A DNA stretch of 64,000 nucleotides from Prevotella herbatica. GTDB lineage: Bacteria; Bacteroidota; Bacteroidia; Bacteroidales; Bacteroidaceae. The notes beneath the pieces were generated by a model. That model saw nothing but the letters and a program-made list of their open reading frames with translations, made no database searches and was not told the origin of the DNA. Location of the stretch: the NCBI RefSeq assembly GCF_017347605.1, contig NZ_AP024484.1:2184501-2248500 (forward strand), in the 5' to 3' direction. A program made the translations under genes and the position numbers. This document shows, one piece after another, positions 27,742 to 36,810 of the stretch; position 1 is the first letter of the stretch; each line of letters starts with the position of its first letter.

Positions 27742-28596
27742 ATGAATTATATGAAATTTAGATATCTTTTTATTTCCGTTTTATGCTGCATTGCTTCTGT
27801 TGGTTTTGCACAGAAGCATCTGACAATATTGCATACGAATGATACTCATAGTTGCATACTTCCTCTGAAGACAACTTTAGCAGATACATTGCTTGCTGGT
27901 CGTGCTGGTTTTATACGCCGTATTTCAATGTTAGATCAAGAAAGAGCTAAAGATAAGAATTTGCTCCTTTTTGATAGCGGAGATTTTTCTCAGGGTTCAC
28001 CTTTCTATACTCTTTTCAAAGGTGATGTTGAGATTGGATTGATGAACAGAATGCATTACGATGCCGGAACAATTGGAAACCATGAGTTTGACTATGGTAT
28101 GGAGAATATGGCTCGTATATTCAAAATGGCGAATTTCCCAATATTGTGTTCTAATTACGACCTTAAAGGAACTCCTCTTGAAAGTGTGGTAAAGAAATAT
28201 ACTATCATAAAGAGAAATGGCGTTAAAATTGGAGTCTTTGCACTTGATCCAAAGTTGGATGGGTTAGTATCCAAGGCAAATTATGGCATTATCAAATACT
28301 TAGACCCAATTGCTGTTGCAAATGAACTGGCAACAATGCTGAAGAATGACAAAAAGTGTGATTTGGTAATATGTATTTCTCATCTTGGCTGGGAAGAGAA
28401 TGGTATGGGAGACCAGATGATGATTGCTGGTTCAAGAAATATTGATCTTGTTCTTGGTGGCCATTCTCATACTTATTTCAGGACTCTTCGTTATATCAAG
28501 AATCTTGATGGAAAGAAAGTTCCTGTTGACCAAAATGGCAAAAATGCTATTTATGTTGGCAAAATGATATTAGATTTTACTCAAAGTAAAAAGTAA
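27742..28596 (+). CDS. Metallophosphoesterase, catalytic half of a split 5'-nucleotidase
   Basis: Encodes 284 aa from ATG 27742; ATG 27751 is also possible, and an upstream TTG is not favoured. Signal peptide ending ASVGFAQ. Complete dinuclear-metal motifs: LTILHTNDTHS (DxH), LLLFDSGDFSQGSPFY (GDxxQG), TIGNHEFDYGMENM (GNHE/D), CISHLGWEE and DLVLGGHSHTY (GHxH). It stops after the catalytic domain, so the binding domain is supplied by the preceding lipoprotein. Its 3' end overlaps the convergent porT-like gene by 20 bp. Confidence 0.92.
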   Translation: MNYMKFRYLFISVLCCIASVGFAQKHLTILHTNDTHSCILPLKTTLADTLLAGRAGFIRRISMLDQERAKDKNLLLFDSGDFSQGSPFYTLFKGDVEIGLMNRMHYDAGTIGNHEFDYGMENMARIFKMANFPILCSNYDLKGTPLESVVKKYTIIKRNGVKIGVFALDPKLDGLVSKANYGIIKYLDPIAVANELATMLKNDKKCDLVICISHLGWEENGMGDQMMIAGSRNIDLVLGGHSHTYFRTLRYIKNLDGKKVPVDQNGKNAIYVGKMILDFTQSKK

Positions 28597-29320
28597 GTAC
28601 TATCATCTTAGAGTGTGCTTCGTTAATCGAATTAGAATAGGGAAGCATACTCTTATCTTCTATTCTTTTTATATGATCTTTATCTAGGCTGTTTATCAGA
28701 CTATACATGAATTTAAGTTCAGGTCTGACCTTGAAAAATGGAAGATAAAAATCACATCCGAGTCCTATTTCGGCAAATGTATCATATCTTTTTAATTTGA
28801 TATAGTCTTTATCTTTTCCGCTCAGGTTTATGGCTGGCGATATTCCTCCAAGTATATATGGACGGTGATTATTAAAACGTGGTGCGGCAAATATCAGGTC
28901 TATTGGTGCACAGATATAAACAGTCTTCATGTCCTGTTGATTTTCTGTCACAGTTGCTGTGCTGCTATTGTGAAACACGATATGTCGTGAGCCGAAATAC
29001 ATTGTTGGTGCTATGCGCATTTGTAGGAATTCGTTTATTCTGAATTCTCCATATACACCGACGTTGAATCCCATATCCCATCTACTTTGATCTGTTGTTA
29101 TCAGTTGTTTAGTAATTGTCCCGTCTATGTTATTTGTCGTCTGTGGTCCAACATTCATTAGTTCTAAGTCTTGCACATGCGTACCTATAGAAATGCCTAG
29201 ATGGAATGGGCGCAAATCCGTGTAGGGGCGATTTTGCACAATTCGTTCCTGACTGTTCGCTAGAATGCTGCTACTTATGGCAAAACTTGTTATTATAAAT
29301 GCTTTTATATTCATTATCAT
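28577..29320 (-). CDS. porT: PorT family outer-membrane protein (type IX secretion associated)
   Basis: Encodes 247 aa. Signal peptide 1-23 (ILANSQ). The mature N-terminus RIVQNRPYTDLRPFHLGISI fits PorT proteins of Porphyromonas and Prevotella. The rest alternates beta strands typical of an 8-stranded barrel (FNVGVYGEFRINEFLQMRIA, CDFYLPFFKVRPELKFMYSL) and ends in FYFE. PorT is needed for type IX secretion in P. gingivalis. Assignment is by resemblance; other PorT-family barrels with unrelated roles exist. No other por genes are in the window. Confidence 0.72.
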   Translation of the reverse strand: MIMNIKAFIITSFAISSSILANSQERIVQNRPYTDLRPFHLGISIGTHVQDLELMNVGPQTTNNIDGTITKQLITTDQSRWDMGFNVGVYGEFRINEFLQMRIAPTMYFGSRHIVFHNSSTATVTENQQDMKTVYICAPIDLIFAAPRFNNHRPYILGGISPAINLSGKDKDYIKLKRYDTFAEIGLGCDFYLPFFKVRPELKFMYSLINSLDKDHIKRIEDKSMLPYSNSINEAHSKMIVLTFYFE

Positions 29321-29423
29321 ATAAACGTATTATACCATTTCTTATTGTATAGTTCTTTATTGAGATAAAGTATAAATAATTTAAAAAACCGTACCTAAAA
29401 GTAGGTATTTCGATTTTAATATG

Positions 29424-29431
29424 TATCTTTG
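29424..29431 (+). promoter_or_regulatory. -7 box of the ferredoxin gene
   Basis: TATCTTTG, about 73 nt upstream of the ATG at 29505. Confidence 0.6.
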
Positions 29432-29504
29432 CAACGTACTCTTTTGGCGTAAAGTCAGGGTACATATTACAAAAACATTATTAATATTATAATTTAAATT
29501 TATT

Positions 29505-29675
29505 ATGGCTTACGTAATTAGTGATGACTGTATCGCTTGTGGTACATGTATTGATGAGTGCCCATCTGGAGCAATCTCTGAGGGTGAAAAGTATTCTATT
29601 GATCCTGATATGTGTACAGAGTGTGGTACATGTGCTGATGTTTGTCCTAACGAGGCAATCAGCCTTCCTGAGTAA
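29505..29675 (+). CDS. 2[4Fe-4S] ferredoxin
   Basis: Encodes 56 aa and is easily missed because of its size. Two CxxCxxCxxxCP-type cluster motifs are complete: CIACGTCIDECP (Cys9-Cys19) and CTECGTCADVCP (Cys37-Cys47), each followed by a conserved (S/N)-(G/E)-A-I. This is the clostridial-type low-potential electron carrier used by pyruvate:ferredoxin oxidoreductase and similar enzymes in anaerobes. It has its own promoter and terminator, so it is monocistronic. Confidence 0.95.
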   Translation: MAYVISDDCIACGTCIDECPSGAISEGEKYSIDPDMCTECGTCADVCPNEAISLPE

Positions 29676-29695
29676 GGAATTACTGCAAAAAATAT

Positions 29696-29722
29696 AAGCG
29701 GCACGAAAGTGTCGCTTTTTTT
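29696..29722 (+). terminator. Terminator after ferredoxin
   Basis: AAGCGGCAC / GTGTCGCTT stem (one G-T pair) with a GAAA tetraloop and a T-run. Confidence 0.87.
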
Positions 29723-29850
29723 ATGCCCATAAATCAGGGGCCTTTTCCTTCAGTTTCGTATGTTTAATACCCCAGATATGTATAAACAAAAAACAGACAA
29801 GATAGCTTTCACTCTCTCGCCTGTTCTGTTTAGTGTAGTGTATTTAAAAA

Positions 29851-31281
29851 TTATTTATTAACCTCTTCTGGCTTATCCAGTCCAAGAGCTGCACGAGCAT
29901 TCTTGTCATTTGGATCAAGCTTTATCAACTGTTCGTAGATAGGCTTTGCTGCATCAAGATTCTGCTTCGTAATCCAATAGTAGTAACCAAGGTTTGCTAA
30001 TGCAGACTTCAAAGTGTTAGTATCATCTTCTTCGCGGTTTTCCTTGTTGCCAAGCAAACTAACAACCTTGTTGAAGTATTCTACACTCTTGTCGTCCTGA
30101 CCAGCCTTTGAAGCTTGCATACCAGCCATGTTGTTTACCCATGCTGCGATAGTAGGCCACTTAACTGCCATCTGATCATATATACTGTAAGCCTTGTCTA
30201 GGTTAGCTTGTTTGTTAGCGTCCCCTTTGGCTGCTTTCTGTATGTATATGTTTGCGAGTTTAGCATAATCAGATGGTGTTGCATCCTGATTGTTTGCCAT
30301 ATACTTTTCGCTGTATTCCAAAGCTTTGTCTTCCTGCCCCATTTCTGCATATGCGTCAGCTATGTACTGATATGGTTTGAAGTTGTTCTTCTCCATTTCA
30401 AAAGCCTTGTTGTATTGGTCAATAGCCTGTTGGTACTGTTTATTTCCCTTCAATGCTAAACCATAGTATATGTAGTCACGGGCACTCTTTTCAACAGAGT
30501 CTGTCGTGATAATCTTATTGGCATAAGTAATTGCATCGTCAAACTTCTGAGTGTCTACAGCACTCCAAAGTGCTACACGATCAAAAGTTATGTTTTGAGC
30601 AAACTTCTGTGTACCGAATTTTGCAATTTCAAGACTTTCATCTTTCTTGTTGTCCATATATGCTGATACTGCATAAGCTACAAGATAATACTGGTCTAGA
30701 CTTTCTTTTTGAGTCTTTGAGAAATATTCGTATGCCTTAGCATAGTTTCCACCAAGATAGAAGTTGTTTCCAGCTTCTGCTTCAATAGGGTAGTCTGGAC
30801 GAACTTGTTTCAAAAGGTTCAAAGCTCTTTCGCTCTCTTCCGGGCTACGCTTTCTGTAAACATTTGCATAACGCATGTATCCATTAGGATTCTTTGGGTC
30901 CATAGTCATACTCTGCTGATACCACATTGCAGCATCACCACCGTCATCTTTCATTGCTGCGACATCACCAAGAAGTACGTATGCATCGCCACAATTCTTG
31001 AACTTACCAATAACCATATTACCGATAGCTGAAGCATCGTCGTATTTTTTACTCATCAACAAGGTGTTACCAAGTGCAACAAGAGCCTTTGGATCCTTCT
31101 TGAATTCTTTTTGATAATCTTTAGTCAATTCCTTTAGTCCTTTAGCGTCAAGGTTAGGGTTAGACTTAAGGGTCTGCTCTATTGGCTTCAGCAAGTCATT
31201 GTAATTTGCGTTTTGAGCCATTCCTGGTACTGACAATCCCATCATCAGCAAACCAGCTACAAGGTATTTAATCTTTTTCAT
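29851..31281 (-). CDS. Exported tetratricopeptide-repeat protein
   Basis: Encodes 476 aa. Signal peptide 1-22 (LSVPGMAQ). The mature protein is almost wholly TPR helices: for example GDAYVLLGDVAAMKDDGGDA, NGYMRYANVYRKRSPEESER, KPYQYIADAYAEMGQEDKAL and NLGYYYWITKQNLDAAKPIY. It is probably a periplasmic scaffold. It is the last gene of the exbB-exbD-exbD-tonB-PBP-TPR set on the minus strand, 77 bp after the binding-protein gene, a neighbourhood that recurs in Bacteroidetes. The function is not established. Confidence 0.85.
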   Translation of the reverse strand: MKKIKYLVAGLLMMGLSVPGMAQNANYNDLLKPIEQTLKSNPNLDAKGLKELTKDYQKEFKKDPKALVALGNTLLMSKKYDDASAIGNMVIGKFKNCGDAYVLLGDVAAMKDDGGDAAMWYQQSMTMDPKNPNGYMRYANVYRKRSPEESERALNLLKQVRPDYPIEAEAGNNFYLGGNYAKAYEYFSKTQKESLDQYYLVAYAVSAYMDNKKDESLEIAKFGTQKFAQNITFDRVALWSAVDTQKFDDAITYANKIITTDSVEKSARDYIYYGLALKGNKQYQQAIDQYNKAFEMEKNNFKPYQYIADAYAEMGQEDKALEYSEKYMANNQDATPSDYAKLANIYIQKAAKGDANKQANLDKAYSIYDQMAVKWPTIAAWVNNMAGMQASKAGQDDKSVEYFNKVVSLLGNKENREEDDTNTLKSALANLGYYYWITKQNLDAAKPIYEQLIKLDPNDKNARAALGLDKPEEVNK

Positions 31282-31358
31282 AATCTTGTTTAGTTATGTA
31301 ACATTTACTATTTTCATCTATGACGATAAAATGGATGAAAAGTTTAAATCTTAAATGT

Positions 31359-32318
31359 TTATTTCTTTACTTTTACAGTTCTTATGCTTATATCGCCTCG
31401 ATATGGCAGTAAGCCTGATTTGAAGATAATAAGTTGTCCTGTAGGACTTGAAATATAGTTGGCGAAACTCCAAGGCAATGCTTTGCTTGGGTCTACTACT
31501 ATTGCGTATATAGTTCTTGCGAATGGATATCTTCCATCTAGCAGGTATGCCTGATATGGTTTCCAACTGTTCATTGGTGTAGCCTTGTCCTTTATGGATA
31601 CAGACATTACATGAATATTCTTCTTGAATGTGGTGTTTGTGGTGTCTCGCTTGTCATTAAGCCAGTTTGAACCAATAACACCAATGGCGTTAGGAGTTTT
31701 GCTTACGAAGTTGATAACTTCCTTACTGCTGTTTGCTGCAACGATGTTACTACTTATGATTGGTTTGCCGCCAAGTATAGAGTCTACTACATAATGTAAT
31801 GTTGCTGAACTCTTGTTGTCAAACACAACCTGTATGCCACCTCTCTTTGATCCTGGATAAATTTGATTCCAGTTCTTTACCTTTCCGCTTAATACTTTCT
31901 TAACGTCGTGCACGGTCATGCATGTATCGTTGTTGTTCTTGTTTACGATAAGTGCAAGTCCGTCGTAGCCGATAGGAAACACAGAAGGTATAATGTTTTT
32001 AGTCTTGATGTAGGCTATTTCACTTGGTTTCAAACCACGTGAAGTGATTAACAGGCAAGTCTTTAGGTCTCGAATCATCTTCAGACCGGTTAGCTCATCT
32101 GTATACAGAGGTTTAAGATGCGCCTTTGGGTATTCAAACTCAAACTGCTGTCTTTCTTCCTCAATGATTGGACTAAAACTTTCGTCAGAGACGAATTGAA
32201 TCGTCCCTGACGTAGGTGTATCAGTTCTACTACCCTTAGGCTTATTCTCATTACATGATGAGAATATTCCTAAAGATAGGGTTAGTCCTATAAATATATA
32301 AGATATGTTCTTATTCAT
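31359..32318 (-). CDS. Phosphate-binding-like (PstS-type fold) lipoprotein
   Basis: Encodes 319 aa. Lipobox IFSSC (Cys22). Substrate-binding-protein layout: GTIQFVSDESFSPIIEEERQ, PIGYDGLALIVNKNNNDTCM, VKKVLSGKVKNWNQIYPGSK, and the C-terminal block PFARTIYAIVVDPSKALPWS with FANYISSPTGQLIIFKSGL, as in PstS-like proteins. No ABC permease is adjacent. It starts directly after the tonB stop (no gap), so it is translationally coupled to TonB. That suggests an envelope role linked to the Ton complex, not classic phosphate uptake. The ligand is unknown. Confidence 0.8.
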   Translation of the reverse strand: MNKNISYIFIGLTLSLGIFSSCNENKPKGSRTDTPTSGTIQFVSDESFSPIIEEERQQFEFEYPKAHLKPLYTDELTGLKMIRDLKTCLLITSRGLKPSEIAYIKTKNIIPSVFPIGYDGLALIVNKNNNDTCMTVHDVKKVLSGKVKNWNQIYPGSKRGGIQVVFDNKSSATLHYVVDSILGGKPIISSNIVAANSSKEVINFVSKTPNAIGVIGSNWLNDKRDTTNTTFKKNIHVMSVSIKDKATPMNSWKPYQAYLLDGRYPFARTIYAIVVDPSKALPWSFANYISSPTGQLIIFKSGLLPYRGDISIRTVKVKK

Positions 32319-33158
32319 TTACTGCAATTTAAATTGCACAGGTACATTAAATTTAACACGAACAGCAGAACCATTCTGCTTACCTGGCTGCCAGTTAGGC
32401 ATGCTGCTAACGACGCGAGCTGCTTCACGGTCAAGTGATGGGTCAACAGAGCGTACAACATGTACATCTGTGATAGAACCATCGCGCTCAACAACGAATG
32501 AAACTGTTACACGACCTTGAACACCATTTTCCTGAGCAACTACAGGGTACTTAACATGTGAGCTAAGATAGCTTAGAAGTGCGCCTTGTCCTCCAGGGAA
32601 TGAAGGCATAACTTCTACAACGTCGAATACCTTGTTGGTAACTTCTTCCTTTGGAGCTGGTGGAGGAGTGTTTACAGCGATATCGTTGCGCACGGCCTCT
32701 ACGTTACGATCCTTAGTTCCCTCATGGTTTTCAGTACCAACGGCAACCTTGTCATCCAACTTATCCATCTGCTTGATCTGATTTTCCTCTTTTACGAGTT
32801 CATCTTTTTTGATGACAGGAGCAGTAAATTTCTGAGTTTGACGAGCAACAGGAATCTCCTTTTTAGGTTCAATTTTCGGTTTAATAACCTCTTTCTTCTC
32901 GTTTTTCTTAGCCTCTTTCTGGAGTTTAGAAAGTTCCATAGCCTCCATATAAGCAGCTTGCTGTTCAGCCTGTTTTTGTTCAATTACTTTCCATGCAAGA
33001 AAACCTCCTACTAGAGCTGCAGCAATGACTAAGATTATTAGAGATTTGATGTTTCGGCTGGAAGTACCCTTACGAAGCTGGAATGCTCCATAAGATTTGT
33101 TCTTTCCATCGAACACCATATCGACCCATTTAGGATCGTATAAGTCTATTTTTGCCAT
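32319..33158 (-). CDS. tonB: TonB family energy transducer
   Basis: Encodes 279 aa. A cytoplasmic N-terminus with YGAFQLRKGTSSRNIKSLII leads into one membrane helix (about 35-55). A Lys/Glu/Pro-rich periplasmic spacer follows (KEVIKPKIEPKKEIPVARQT), then a C-terminal TonB domain with MPSFPGGQGALLSYLSSHVK, YPVVAQENGVQGRVTVSFVV, PSLDREAARVVSSMPNWQPG and VKFNVPVQFKL. It transmits proton-motive force to SusC-type receptors such as the one at 3.4 kb. It is the fourth gene of the exb/ton operon. Confidence 0.93.
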   Translation of the reverse strand: MAKIDLYDPKWVDMVFDGKNKSYGAFQLRKGTSSRNIKSLIILVIAAALVGGFLAWKVIEQKQAEQQAAYMEAMELSKLQKEAKKNEKKEVIKPKIEPKKEIPVARQTQKFTAPVIKKDELVKEENQIKQMDKLDDKVAVGTENHEGTKDRNVEAVRNDIAVNTPPPAPKEEVTNKVFDVVEVMPSFPGGQGALLSYLSSHVKYPVVAQENGVQGRVTVSFVVERDGSITDVHVVRSVDPSLDREAARVVSSMPNWQPGKQNGSAVRVKFNVPVQFKLQ

Positions 33159-33193
33159 TTTGTTTCTTTTTAAATTGTTTCGTTACTTATCGA

Positions 33194-33841
33194 TTAGAGT
33201 CTTATGCCTTTCGACTTGAGAAGTTTCGCGTCGTCAGAATTAATCTTATCGATAACGTAAGTACCAATACTTAGAATCTGCATTTCATCGAGAGCATCCA
33301 CCATATTCTTATATGATGCATTGTCTGAAGGTTTGATGATGATAGTCAGAGTAGGAACCTTACCGTCTTTGAGCTTACCACCCTTGATATCGCTAAGTCT
33401 TTTCTGATATATACTGTCTGTATACATCTTTGGATTCTTAGCTTTATCTGCGTTAAGTTCTTTAACTGCAAGTTCTATACGTGTCACAGGTTTTACTCCA
33501 TTTGCTGTAGTGTGATTTCTTAAAATCTTGCGAATACCATCATTTCCCCAAGTTGTTTCCTTGAGCCATGCTGGATTGCTATACTGAGGGATACCCTCAC
33601 CATAGAAGATCTTGTTATCAGCTGTTACATACAGAGTAATTGACTCTGAAGCCTTAGCCTCATTCTTCTGATTATCTTGAGTGTTCTTGTCATTACTTGG
33701 CATTGTCAGCTCCATTGTCTGAGGCTTGCTCAATGTTGTACACAGCATGAAGAACGTGATAAGAAGCATGAGCATATCCACCATAGGTGTAAAGTCTACG
33801 CGGACATTAACCTTTTTCTGTTTGCTTTCTTTCTTTGCCAT
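33194..33841 (-). CDS. exbD: ExbD/TolR family protein (second copy)
   Basis: Encodes 215 aa. A basic start (MAKKESKQKKVNVRVDFTPM) is followed by the single ExbD helix with the conserved Asp (DFTPMVDMLMLLITFFMLCT) and a periplasmic domain. It starts 1 bp after the preceding exbD stop. Paired, non-identical ExbD proteins are usual in Bacteroidetes and probably form a hetero-oligomeric channel subunit. Confidence 0.93.
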   Translation of the reverse strand: MAKKESKQKKVNVRVDFTPMVDMLMLLITFFMLCTTLSKPQTMELTMPSNDKNTQDNQKNEAKASESITLYVTADNKIFYGEGIPQYSNPAWLKETTWGNDGIRKILRNHTTANGVKPVTRIELAVKELNADKAKNPKMYTDSIYQKRLSDIKGGKLKDGKVPTLTIIIKPSDNASYKNMVDALDEMQILSIGTYVIDKINSDDAKLLKSKGIRL

Positions 33842-34486
33842 TTATTCGTCCCCCTGTTTTTTAAGCTGTGTAATCATATAATAATGACTTTCATCCATAT
33901 CCTGGAGCTCATTCATTACCTTCTTAACAGTCTTGTAAGGTGTAGTTGCGTCTGCCTTTAGTGCGATTTTTAAGTTCGTATTTATTCTACGAGCCTGATC
34001 TACCCACTCTTGGAATTCGCTCATGCCGCCTTTGATACTATCCAATGGAATACCTTTGGTGTTAAGAGTCTTCTGGCGTGCCTGTGTAGACATTGCCAAA
34101 TAACTGCTTAGTTCGTTCATTGGAACACCAAATGTTGATTCGTTCTTGAAAGTCTTAGACTGCTTATCACTTAACTTAACACCAAACTTGCTAGTCATCG
34201 CATCTAGGGTCTGACCTAACTGGTCGGTGTTGTCTATACTCATAAATACCTGACCTTCGCCTGTTGGCTTACCGGTTTTGTCCTTTTCAGGACTTACCAG
34301 AATAGTCAGGACGCCGTTCTCAGGCACCTTTATCTCAGACACAGAACCCGGAGTGTTCACCTTCACTGGCTCATTCTTTACGAATGTTGATGTCAGCATA
34401 AAGAAGGTAAGCAGAAGGGTCATAACGTCTGACATAGGCGTCATATCGATCCAAACGTCACTTTTCTTAATTTTTACTTTACCCAT
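33842..34486 (-). CDS. exbD: ExbD/TolR family protein (first copy)
   Basis: Encodes 214 aa. Basic start MGKVKIKKSDVWIDMTPM; membrane helix SDVMTLLLTFFMLTSTFV with the proton-carrying Asp region shared with the next gene. The periplasmic domain ends NELQDMDESHYYMITQLKKQ. It is about equal in length to its neighbour but diverged. It lies 30 bp after exbB. Confidence 0.93.
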   Translation of the reverse strand: MGKVKIKKSDVWIDMTPMSDVMTLLLTFFMLTSTFVKNEPVKVNTPGSVSEIKVPENGVLTILVSPEKDKTGKPTGEGQVFMSIDNTDQLGQTLDAMTSKFGVKLSDKQSKTFKNESTFGVPMNELSSYLAMSTQARQKTLNTKGIPLDSIKGGMSEFQEWVDQARRINTNLKIALKADATTPYKTVKKVMNELQDMDESHYYMITQLKKQGDE

Positions 34487-34516
34487 AGCGATAAATTTTT
34501 AAAGGGTTAGTAAATA

Positions 34517-35353
34517 TTAAGCTTCTTCTGTATGGTTAGCTTCGTATGTCTGAGCAATTGAGTAACCTACTTCGTCTAGTGCGTATGTTAACTTGTCAAC
34601 CTTGTTTGTAAAGTAGTTGTAAGATACAACAGCACACCATGATGTACCAATACCGAATGCAGTGTTGATCAAAGCCTCAGAAATACCTGCAGAAAGTGCA
34701 GCTGAGTCTGCGCCACCACCTGCTGACAAAGCAGAGAATGAACGGATCATACCAACAACAGTACCAAGAAGACCAGTAAGTGTACCAAGTGTTACGATAG
34801 TAGCTACGATAGGAAGGTTCATTGTAAGAGTTGGCATTTCAAGCTGAGTTGCCTCCTCGTGAGCCTGCTGAATCTTAGAAACTTTCTGAGACTTCTTAAG
34901 AGTTGCATTAGCACCTGATTCCATTTCCTTGTAAGCGTTAAGAGAAGCTGAAACAACATTTGCTACAGAACCCTTCTGCTTGTCACAAAGCTGCTGTGCT
35001 TTTGCGAAATCGTTAGCGTTAAGAGCTGACTTGATGTTTGCAACAAACTTAGGAAGTGAACCCTTACCGAAAGCGGTCTTAAGTGCAAGTGCGCGCTCAA
35101 TTGACATAGCCAATACAGAAAGCAAAAGTGTGTGAATAACTGGTACGATAACACCACCCTTGAAGATTGTACCCCAAACGTCAGCTGGTGTAGTCTTAGC
35201 TACTCCGTCCTGGAAGTGCATTGGGTTACCAAACCAGAGGTTGAACAATGTGAAAGCGATGATTCCGCAAACGACGATGATCCAGAATGCGCCTCTTACT
35301 CCCTGAAAGCCCTCAGATTTCTTAGGGCTGGCTGTTTTTTGTGTAGTTGCCAT
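34517..35353 (-). CDS. exbB: ExbB/TolQ/MotA family proton channel
   Basis: Encodes 278 aa. An early membrane helix (GAFWIIVVCGIIAFTLFNLW), a second near 75-100 (VIPVIHTLLLSVLAMSIERA), a cytoplasmic helical domain, then the MotA/TolQ/ExbB core LPIVATIVTLGTLTGLLGTV, ISEALINTAFGIGTSWCAVV. It forms the proton channel with the two ExbD proteins to drive TonB. It is first gene of the operon, with a promoter at 35457-35464 and a roughly 100-nt AT-rich leader. The strong codon bias seen here suggests high expression. Confidence 0.94.
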   Translation of the reverse strand: MATTQKTASPKKSEGFQGVRGAFWIIVVCGIIAFTLFNLWFGNPMHFQDGVAKTTPADVWGTIFKGGVIVPVIHTLLLSVLAMSIERALALKTAFGKGSLPKFVANIKSALNANDFAKAQQLCDKQKGSVANVVSASLNAYKEMESGANATLKKSQKVSKIQQAHEEATQLEMPTLTMNLPIVATIVTLGTLTGLLGTVVGMIRSFSALSAGGGADSAALSAGISEALINTAFGIGTSWCAVVSYNYFTNKVDKLTYALDEVGYSIAQTYEANHTEEA

Positions 35354-35456
35354 AATTTAAAATTTTTAATTTTTAGTTATTAATAATATTAATGTTTATT
35401 TGATTTAATGTTATTGTCAAAAGATGCCTTGCGGTCCTCGTACTTTTTTTGTTTGG

Positions 35457-35464
35457 CAAAGATA
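35457..35464 (-). promoter_or_regulatory. -7 box of the exbB operon
   Basis: TATCTTTG on the minus strand (35464-35457), about 100 nt upstream of the exbB ATG; no clear -33. Confidence 0.6.
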
Positions 35465-35565
35465 GCAATTTATGAATAACTACGAACTTAATTAAGAAGT
35501 TTTAACGATAGATTGCTTTAATTTTAATCATATTGTTATCAATTTTTCTTTTTTGTTTAGTCCTG

Positions 35566-36759
35566 TTATTTTAACTTTGCTAAAATAGCCTTGATTCTGT
35601 GCATTGCTTCTTTAATATTTTCATCACTTGTGGCGTAACTCATTCTGAAACATTCTTTGTCTCCGAAGGCATCACCACCCACCGTTGCGACATGAGCTTC
35701 TTCCAGGAGGTAGAGTGCAAAGTCGGTTGAGTTATTGATAGTTTTCTCGCCATTGCTCTTGCCAAAGAAACTACTGCATTTCGGGAAGATATAGAATGCA
35801 CCTTCTGGTACGTTAACTTCAAGTCCAGGAATGTTTTTAGCTAGTTCTACGATGAGGTTGCGACGGCGTTCAAATGCCTTGCGCATATCCTCTACGCAAC
35901 CTTGCTCTAGTGTGTAAGCGGCTTCTGCAGCTTTTTGACTTACAGAGCATGGACCGCTTGTGTATTGTCCCTGCAACTTGTTGCATCCCTTTACGATCCA
36001 TTCTGGAGCAGCTATATAACCTATTCTCCATCCTGTCATAGCATAGGCTTTTGATACACCGTTAACGACGATAGAACGTTCTTTCATACCCTCAACTGTG
36101 GCTATACTGGCATGCTTGCCTATATAGTTGATGTGCTCGTATATCTCGTCAGCCAGTACATACATACCGTCATGCTTCTTGATTACTTCTGCCAGACCAG
36201 CAAGTTCTTCCTGTGAGTAAACGCTGCCCGTAGGGTTGCTTGGCGAACAGAGGATAAGCATCTTTGTCTTAGGTGTTATAGCTGCCTCAAGCTGTTCTGG
36301 AGTCATCTTGAAGTTCTGCTCGAATCCTGCATTCACAAATACTGGATTTCCGCCTGCAAGTTTCACCATCTGTGGATAGCTTACCCAATATGGTGTCGGT
36401 ATAATAACTTCGTCTCCGTCGTTTACCAAAGCCATTAAGGTGTTGCATACACTCTGTTTTGCACCGTTGCTTACCAGAATCTCATTAATAGTATAGTCTA
36501 GTCCGTTTTCATTCTTCAGTTTGGCAGAAATAGCTTTGCGCAAGTCAGCGTAACCAGGTACTGGTGAGTACCTTGAATAGTTGTCGTCAATTGCTTTTTT
36601 TGCCGCTGCCTTTATGTGGTCCGGCGTGTTGAAATCAGGTTCGCCGACACTCATATTGATGACGTCAATACCCTGAGCTTTCATTTCATTACTTTTCTGC
36701 GACATAGCAAGTGTTGCTGATGGCGCAAGACGATTTAAACGGTCTGATAACTGTCCCAT
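35566..36759 (-). CDS. aspC: Class I/II aspartate-type aminotransferase (PLP)
   Basis: Encodes 397 aa. Transaminates aspartate (or another amino acid) with 2-oxoglutarate; cytoplasmic, PLP-dependent. Motifs: VINMSVGEPDFNTPDHIKAA, YSPVPGYADLRKAISAKL, LILCSPSNPTGSVYSQEELA, VLADEIYEHI, and the PLP lysine in VVNGVSKAYAMTGWRIGY, with FRMSYATSDENIKEAMHRI at the end. This is the subgroup I-gamma aspartate/prephenate aminotransferase type, so exact specificity is unsure. Directly upstream on its strand lies the 74-bp repeat array, some units of which carry promoter-like boxes reading toward this gene. Confidence 0.92.
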   Translation of the reverse strand: MGQLSDRLNRLAPSATLAMSQKSNEMKAQGIDVINMSVGEPDFNTPDHIKAAAKKAIDDNYSRYSPVPGYADLRKAISAKLKNENGLDYTINEILVSNGAKQSVCNTLMALVNDGDEVIIPTPYWVSYPQMVKLAGGNPVFVNAGFEQNFKMTPEQLEAAITPKTKMLILCSPSNPTGSVYSQEELAGLAEVIKKHDGMYVLADEIYEHINYIGKHASIATVEGMKERSIVVNGVSKAYAMTGWRIGYIAAPEWIVKGCNKLQGQYTSGPCSVSQKAAEAAYTLEQGCVEDMRKAFERRRNLIVELAKNIPGLEVNVPEGAFYIFPKCSSFFGKSNGEKTINNSTDFALYLLEEAHVATVGGDAFGDKECFRMSYATSDENIKEAMHRIKAILAKLK

Positions 36760-36810
36760 AATAATTCTTCCTTCTGGTTATTTGTTTTATCTATCTATTT
36801 AATGCAAGAG

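Noticed and set aside
31359..32318. PstS as part of a Pst phosphate transporter
   Set aside because: No pstC, pstA or pstB is adjacent, and the gene is fused into the Ton operon; only the fold is claimed.
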